Of a DNA stretch of 64,000 nt, positions 58,050 to 64,000 are shown piece by piece; the stretch's first letter is position 1; each line of letters starts with the position of its first letter. The position numbers were made by a program, and so were the translations under genes. Location: positions 48,614,218-48,678,217 of the forward strand of contig CM060181.1 of assembly GCA_030549775.1 (NCBI GenBank), read 5' to 3'. Origin of the DNA: Tamarix chinensis (Eukaryota; Streptophyta; Magnoliopsida; Caryophyllales; Tamaricaceae). The notes under the pieces were generated by a model, which had not been told where the DNA came from, ran no database searches, and saw only the letters and a program-made list of their open reading frames with translations.

Positions 58050-60310
58050 TATAATCAATTACGAGTAGTTACTAAAGCAACAACATTTTTTTGACAATAA
58101 CGACTTCCTCCACTTATTTAAAATTCTACTACCCATGCTAAGGTTAACTTAGATGCAAAAACAGTAATAGGAATGACACGTATATATTTAGCCATAGAAG
58201 AAATAATAGAGAAGTCTTAGAATTATTTTTCCAAAATTGGAGCACATCAAGTGAAATTTTACAATCTAACTGCCGACTTTTAATATACATCTCCAATTCA
58301 CTTTTACAACTTTTACCTCTACCTTCAACAAAAGTAGAAGCATCAAAAACCTAAATTGTAAATAAAGGAAAAAAAATAATTAGACTTGACGTAAACAAAA
58401 ATTAGTAATGACAAAAATAAACATGTAATGAAGGTAAAAAAAACTATTTGGTGAGATATAGCTCGATTTACCTCCATTTCATCATTTCCTTTGTTCAATT
58501 CTCTATTAATAGATGTCCCTTAATCAAATGAATTTGGAGCATTAGGATAATGATATTCATAGTGTTTGTATAGCTCTACAAATTTTACACATACATTAGC
58601 AAACTTTATACCCTTCTCATTACCATGTAGTTTGACTAAGACAAACTTCATAAAGTCAATTATAACGTGGATCTAAAATTACAGCAAAAGCAAGAATGGT
58701 TCTATAGTGCAACCGATACTTTCCAAATTTTTGCATCATTTGTAGTCCCATTCTGCTGATATCATTATCATTGCACACCATTACCTTCTCCAATCTCATT
58801 TGAATTGTTCAAACATTAAGAAAATACAGGTTGGTAGTAGAATACTTAGATCCAGAAAATAGACAGGTAATTTCATTGAAAGGTTCCAAAAACTCACAAA
58901 TCTTTTCCACTTTACTCCACTATTCTGGAAAAATTTTAAGCTTGTAATTAGCTTCAACATTACCAAAGAAATCCAAAACACGACAATAATCTAATGCTCT
59001 ACAAAGCATAAGATATGTACAATTCCATCTTATAGCAACATCTACCCATAACTTCCTAGAAATTGATAAATTTAATTTTGCAGCACAATAAAAAAATTGG
59101 ATTATCCTACCTTCTGAAGCATCTATATACTTCACATGCTCTCTAATTTTGATCACACATCCTTCAATATTTTTCAACCCTTCTCTCACTATCAAATTAA
59201 GGATATGAGCTGAACATTTGATGTGGAAGTATTTCCCATCACATACCAAGTTTTGAAGTAATGTGGGTTTCAAGTGACTAATCATGTTGTCTATATTAGA
59301 TGCATTATCCACTGTCATAGTGAATGCCTTATTCTCAATACTCCACTCTTTAAGCAATAAATATAACAAGTCATAGATTTCAAGATCAGTGTAGGGACGA
59401 GGGAAATGGTAAAAACTCAACACTTTGCAATTTAACTTCCATTCATCGTCCACATAATGAGCTGTTAGAGTGAGATACCCACGAGATGTGCAAGTTGTCC
59501 ATATATAACAAGTCAACCATATCTTACCAAAAATTGAACTAGTAGTGTGTTTGAGTTTAATTTTTAAATCATCATGCTTTTCTAGGCAAACTTGCTTAAT
59601 AGTATTTCTAGACACAAGTTTGACTTGGTGATTAAGATATTGATGAAGTTTCCTAACTCCCAAATGTTCAACATATGATTATGAATACCCATGCCTCAAA
59701 ATTACCTTAGCCAACATCTCACGATAAACTTTTAGATCAAATAGAATCACACTAGCGTTAGATGTCAAGGTATCTGGTGGAGTTGTTTTTTTGTATTCTT
59801 TAGAAGTTTGTAGGTGTCTTAAGGAATTAGAAATTCCAAATCTAGTTTCACCCCTATACTTTGCCTTTTTACAGTACTTACATAGAGCTTGTTGTCTTCC
59901 CACTTCATTTTTAAATCGATCAAAGTTGTCCCAAACCTTGGAGTATCTCTTCCATTTACCAAGAACTTTCGCAATTGGTAATTTAGCATCATCATTTATG
60001 TTTATTAAAGCTTCATTTATACCTAGATTTGAAGCTACAGATGGAGCTTAATTATTTGATTCATATTCTTCCTCTTCAAGATCAACTACTATAATTTTAA
60101 AACATAAAAATAATTTTGTTAATCTACAATTTTAAAGAATGTGTAAACCAACAGGCACTAACTATAAAAAAAAGATAAGATGCTTATCGTCAACCCACAA
60201 ACAACGATAATTACTAAAATCATATAAAAAAAATTAATACCATTGGTAACTGTGAAATCATACGTATCTACTTCCTCTTTTTGAGGTGTCCTAAATTGTT
60301 CATCCTCCAT
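58050..60310 (-). pseudogene. Second hAT transposase, decayed
   Basis: On the minus strand the start is probably the ATG at 60310, followed by about 25 acidic residues, an intron (about 60236-60095) and VVDLEEEEYESNN with a TAA. The BED finger is KVWDNFDRFKNE then CKYCKKAKYRG and a later H. The core reads RGYLTLTAHYVDDEWKL, TMTVDNASNIDNM, CSAHILNLIVREGLK and VAIRWNCTYLMLCRA at 58920-59663. The hATC part (LDVLQFWKNNS, then SSMAKYIRVIPITVFASK) is at about 58290-58120 after frame changes. Several stops and shifts, including the one at about 59676, break it. Where hAT enzymes have the first catalytic Asp this copy has Tyr (CYIW, codon 59505-59507). Confidence 0.83.
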
Positions 60311-61470
60311 ATCCTTTTAACCTTGTATAGCTGTACTTGTATACATAAATAAATTATTGTATGGTATTAAAGAATTCTATACAATGTCATTTAGAATAAG
60401 AAAAAATATCATAGCTCCAACGTTTGATGCATATTTTTAAAATAAGAAATATTATATTAATTTACACAGATTACACAGATTATAAGTTTATAACAAATAG
60501 AAAATCAAACACAGACTCTGAAAATATAATTATAATGGTTATTGGTTACCTAATGAATTTGTAATTACTATGGTTACTAACTGAAAATGACTAACTCTTA
60601 ACACCATTTTGCTATAAATATGGTCTATTTTATAACATATTGTATACTCATTTAATTAAAAGCTATTAAGGAAGTAACCAATTTAATATAATTAGGGTTT
60701 TAAACTCGAACTATAAATCCAGTCAAATCTTATTCATATATTTAAATTGACGGTTTGAAATTGAAATTGAAATTAGATATATTCTAAAACATATCGTATA
60801 ACCAATTTAATAAAATAACTCAATTATACAAGCCAATATAAACCTGCAAGAGTTTTAACCTAACTATCTAATTCCAAAAAATTTCATACAATTTTCCCAA
60901 ATTAACAATTCCAACATGAAATTTAGTATATTAAAGTATATTGCATAATTAATTTATCCAAAATAGCTTAATTGAATGAATCCGATAAATCCGAACATAA
61001 CCAGGTCAAAAAACTAATTTTCATAATTCAACCATATATATTGTAATTAACCACTCCAAATCAGTCATACAACATATATATATATATAATTCAATACCCA
61101 ATTTAGATTATCATAAGCTAATTTATAAGAAATTAATCAAAATAAGAGTTAGGGTTTGTGATAATTATACCAAATGAATTGTTATGAAATTGGAAGGGAT
61201 AAGGGTTACCAGAGCAATATTGGTGGTCAACAACAACTCACTGGTGGTTAGGTGCATTAGACAAGGCAGGATAGCGGCATCGTTGTTGTGTCCGGTTGCC
61301 GCTGGTATCTACTTTTGTTGATAACGAGTAAAGGGAAAGGGGTTTGCGTACGTCAGGAGGTCAGGACTCTCGAGTGAATAATTTTGAGATTCAAAATTCA
61401 ACGCATGAGAAGAGAACAAGAAAGAAAGAAAAAGGTTGGGCGCCCGAGGGGGGCGGCTCTGGTTTAACCG
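60311..61470 (-). other. 5' region of the second hAT element
   Basis: It aligns with 55443-55990 of the first hAT element: AAATTGACGGTT, ACATATTGTATAATCAATTT-like, AACCCGGTCAAAAA and GTTAGGGTTT then ATTATACCAAA occur in order in both. This shows that the two transposase genes belong to related elements. The outer terminus of this copy is not recognisable. Confidence 0.6.
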
Positions 61471-61499
61471 AACTATTTTTTTTAATTATAAACAATCTA

Positions 61500-62760
61500 A
61501 AATATAATAAATAATAATTATAATTTATAAATTATATACATATATTATGAAGAAATTATCACCTTTATTTTATAAAATTATATTTTTTTACGTAATCAAA
61601 TAAATATAATAAATGATAAATATGTAATATTTTTACTTGTAAAATTTATAAATATTTGAAGTAATCAAATATAGTATTGTTAAAATTTATAAATATTTTT
61701 ATTATGTACTTATAAAAATAAAGCACATATAATATTTTTATTTTATTTATATGTACTAGTGATCTTATGATTGTCTTTAATATTTACTATATAATAAATG
61801 ATAATTATACATTATATAGTCATATTATGATCACCATTATTTTATATTTTTTAAGTAATCAAATAAATCATAATAAATAATAAATATCTTTGTTAGATTG
61901 GATCATGCAATGTTTTTTATTGTTAAAATTTATAGATATTTTTATTATTTACTTGTAAAAGTAAAGTGCATCTAATATTCTTATTTCGTTTATGTGTACT
62001 AGTAATCTTATGATTGTCTCTAATATTTACAATGTAAAAAATGATAATTATATATTTTATAGTCATATTATGATCACGTTTATTTTATAAAATTATCTTT
62101 TTTTAAGTAATCAAATAAATGATAAATATCTTTGTTAGATTGAATCATAAAATATTTTTTATTGTTAAAAATTATAAATATTTTTATTATTTACATGTAA
62201 AAATAAAGTACATATCATATTCTTATTTCATTTATCTTTATAAGTAATCTTATGATTATCCCTAATATTTATAATCCAGTAAATGATAAGTATACACTGT
62301 ATCACATTATAATCATCTTTATTTTATAATTTCTTTCAGTAGGCAAATAAATGATAATAAATGAAAAAAATCTTTGTTAGATTGAATCATGCAATATTTT
62401 TTTATTGTTAACATTAATAAATATCTTTATTATTTACTTGTGAAAATAAAGCGCATCTAATATTCTTATTTCATTTATGTTTACTAGTAATCTTATGATT
62501 GTCTCTAAATGATCATAGTCATTATACATTTTATAGTCATTATAATCACCTTTATTTTATAAAATATCTTTTTACGAAATCAAATAAAAGATAAATATCT
62601 TTGTTAGATTGAACCATGCAACCTTTTTTATTGACTAAATTTATAAATATCTTTATTATTTACTTGTAAAAATAAAGCGCATCTAATATTATTATTTCAT
62701 TTATGTGTAGTAATAATCTTATGATTGTCTTTATTATTTACAATATAATAAACGATAATT
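61500..62760. repeat. Tandem array of about 240-bp units, roughly five copies
   Basis: The marker TCTTTGTTAGATTG falls at about 61887, 62129, 62371 and 62598, spacings of 242, 242 and 227 bp. Each unit also contains ATTGTTAAAATTTATAAATA, TAATCTTATGATTGTCT and AAGTAATCAAATAAAT. The first copy is partial. AT content is very high and no frame is conserved. Confidence 0.88.
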
Positions 62761-63167
62761 ACCTAGACTCGAATTTGAATCAACCCATCAAAACTTGACC
62801 TAACTTGACCCATAAAGTTAACCCATTACTACTCAAACCCAACCCGTCAAATAGCACGAAATGACTCAACCCATCAAGTTAATCCGAAATAACTTGGACC
62901 TTATAGAACTAACTAGACATATTATATAAAATGACCTGAATGGGCCGAACCCACCTAGTCATGTGAACTAGAAAAAAGACTCGAAGTCAACCTAACCCTA
63001 CTAGTCAGGTTAACCCAAAATGACCTAAAATGACCCTACATGACCCAACAAATTAACCCAAAATGACCCGAAACTAATCTGACCCAAACAAGGCAATGAC
63101 CCTAAATGACCCAATCCAAGAATGATCCGACGTGAACCCAGCCTAGCCAACCTGATTGCCACCACTA
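62761..63167. mobile_element. hAT-like element end rich in GACCC words
   Basis: TTGACCCA, CAACCCGTC and AAATGACCCGAAAC words are dense, and the segment ends GATTGCCACCACTA; reverse-complemented this is TAGTGGTGGCAATC, very close to the usual plant hAT terminus TAGAGGTGGCAATC. The next 8 bp are TTTACAAG. No matching left end with that duplication was found, so the rest of the element is unresolved; it might include the tandem array. Confidence 0.5.
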
Positions 63168-63175
63168 TTTACAAG

Positions 63176-63549
63176 TATATGCTCAAGTTCCGTTTTTAAT
63201 TTTCTTATAAATAATATTTTATTATATGTACCAAAAAATATAAAAATAAACATGCCTGTCAAGCATTATGGTTGGTTGTTATGATATAAGGTTCATACAG
63301 ATACAAATGATGTAGCAGTTTCATTGTAAATTTGCAAAATAATTTACAAGGCGAAACATGCTATAGGGTAGTCAAATTAACACTTGATTAGCATAGCATT
63401 GTTTTCTATGTTTGGACTTTTGAGATCAAGGCTTAACAATTCATTTCTTGTATAATATTTTAATTTCTAATCTAAAAAAAATACTTTTACCTAATTTGTG
63501 TTAAATTTTATTTTCATGAAATTAATTTATTTTATTTTTTATCAATATA
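63176..63549. other. Spacer, no feature seen
   Basis: AT-rich sequence between a hAT-like end and an LTR start. No gene or repeat recognised. Confidence 0.5.
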
Positions 63550-64000
63550 TGTAACATCCCAAAATCAACTACTAAAAAAATTTTATTTCGTGAAAGCTAT
63601 TATGAGTCCATATTCCATCACATTTTTAATGTAAGTACAAGGAAAATACGTTAAGTTTTAAACATGATATATAGATAATGAGGAATAGATAGATAACATC
63701 AGATATACTAGTAAATTTAAGAGATAATTCCAATATAAGAGTACTCAAAATATAGCAAAGGGATACATGGTTTCTAAAAGTCTAATAGAAGTCATTCAAA
63801 ACAAAACCTACCTAATGGTACCGGAATAACAACTCCATGAGCCAAACCCTTAATAAACAAGGATGCCACTCATCCATAGGTAATCAATGTCATCAAAGAC
63901 CTAAACACCATCAATAGAATCATTTGCTTATAGGAATAAGTAGGTGTCCAAAGAAATGGGCACATAGGTATTTGCCTACAGAGTCATATGATCAATTAAA
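63550..64000 (-). mobile_element. Edge of a sixth, diverged long LTR
   Basis: It begins TGTAACATCCCAAAATC, the family terminus in minus orientation. At about 350 bp in, AGGAATAAGTAGGTGTCCAA then AAATGGG corresponds to GAATGAGCAGCACC then AACGGG of copy B. The rest is beyond the window and the similarity is low. Confidence 0.55.

Noticed and set aside
59791..60051. Plus-strand frame over the second hAT copy
   Set aside because: It is antisense to the BED-finger exon, which is recognisable on the minus strand.

Overview
The window looks like heterochromatic, transposon-filled nuclear DNA of a flowering plant. The background is AT-rich and no intact host gene can be supported. Coding sequence is limited to transposable-element proteins: one Ty3/gypsy polyprotein of Athila type, three hAT transposases and one LINE reverse transcriptase. 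All are damaged, except that the RNaseH-integrase part of the Athila element is still open. The species cannot be named from the sequence alone. I saw no rRNA, tRNA or CRISPR array.

Layout. 1-5899 is AT-rich DNA with simple repeats, a 317-bp non-autonomous hAT element (2072-2388) and a degenerate repeat block (4600-5899). 5900-26972 reads best as one old hAT element of about 5.5 kb, swollen to 21 kb by later insertions: a solo LTR (6502-13162) carrying a CACTA element (8231-10289), which itself carries a short LTR-like element (9452-9800), and an Athila retrotransposon (13325-22181). A related sequence at 4600-5030 seems to show the empty site. About 28400-35215 is a dead LINE on the minus strand, split by a solo LTR (28690-32883) and a 269-bp element (33185-33453). 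37659-44350 is a solo LTR with a second solo LTR (39967-43476) inside it. 44610-45965 is a non-autonomous hAT-like element. 47664-56793 is a solo LTR carrying a hAT element (52426-56697) whose transposase is almost readable. 58050-61470 holds a second, more decayed hAT relative. 61500-62760 is a tandem array of about 240 bp period, 62761-63167 ends in a hAT-like terminus, and 63550-64000 is the edge of another LTR.

The most notable result is one family of very long solo LTRs (about 3.2-4.9 kb each without nested insertions): five copies, in both orientations, with no internal region in the window. Four have perfect 5-bp target duplications (CAAAC, GTGGG, TTCAA, TAATG). Copies share a sense-strand architecture: TGAAATACCCC-like start, pyrimidine tract, TATA box, pyrimidine-rich leader, trinucleotide microsatellite field, a conserved block with a hairpin and a splice-donor-like AGGTAAGG, a 27-bp minisatellite, a roughly 55-bp repeat with core CCACTATTATAGCCGGTGG, two short hairpins, and a terminal stem-loop with compensatory base changes between copies.

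The elements are parasites layered in time, not an operon or pathway. All boundaries were read by eye from terminal motifs and target duplications; protein family calls rest on motifs seen in the translations.
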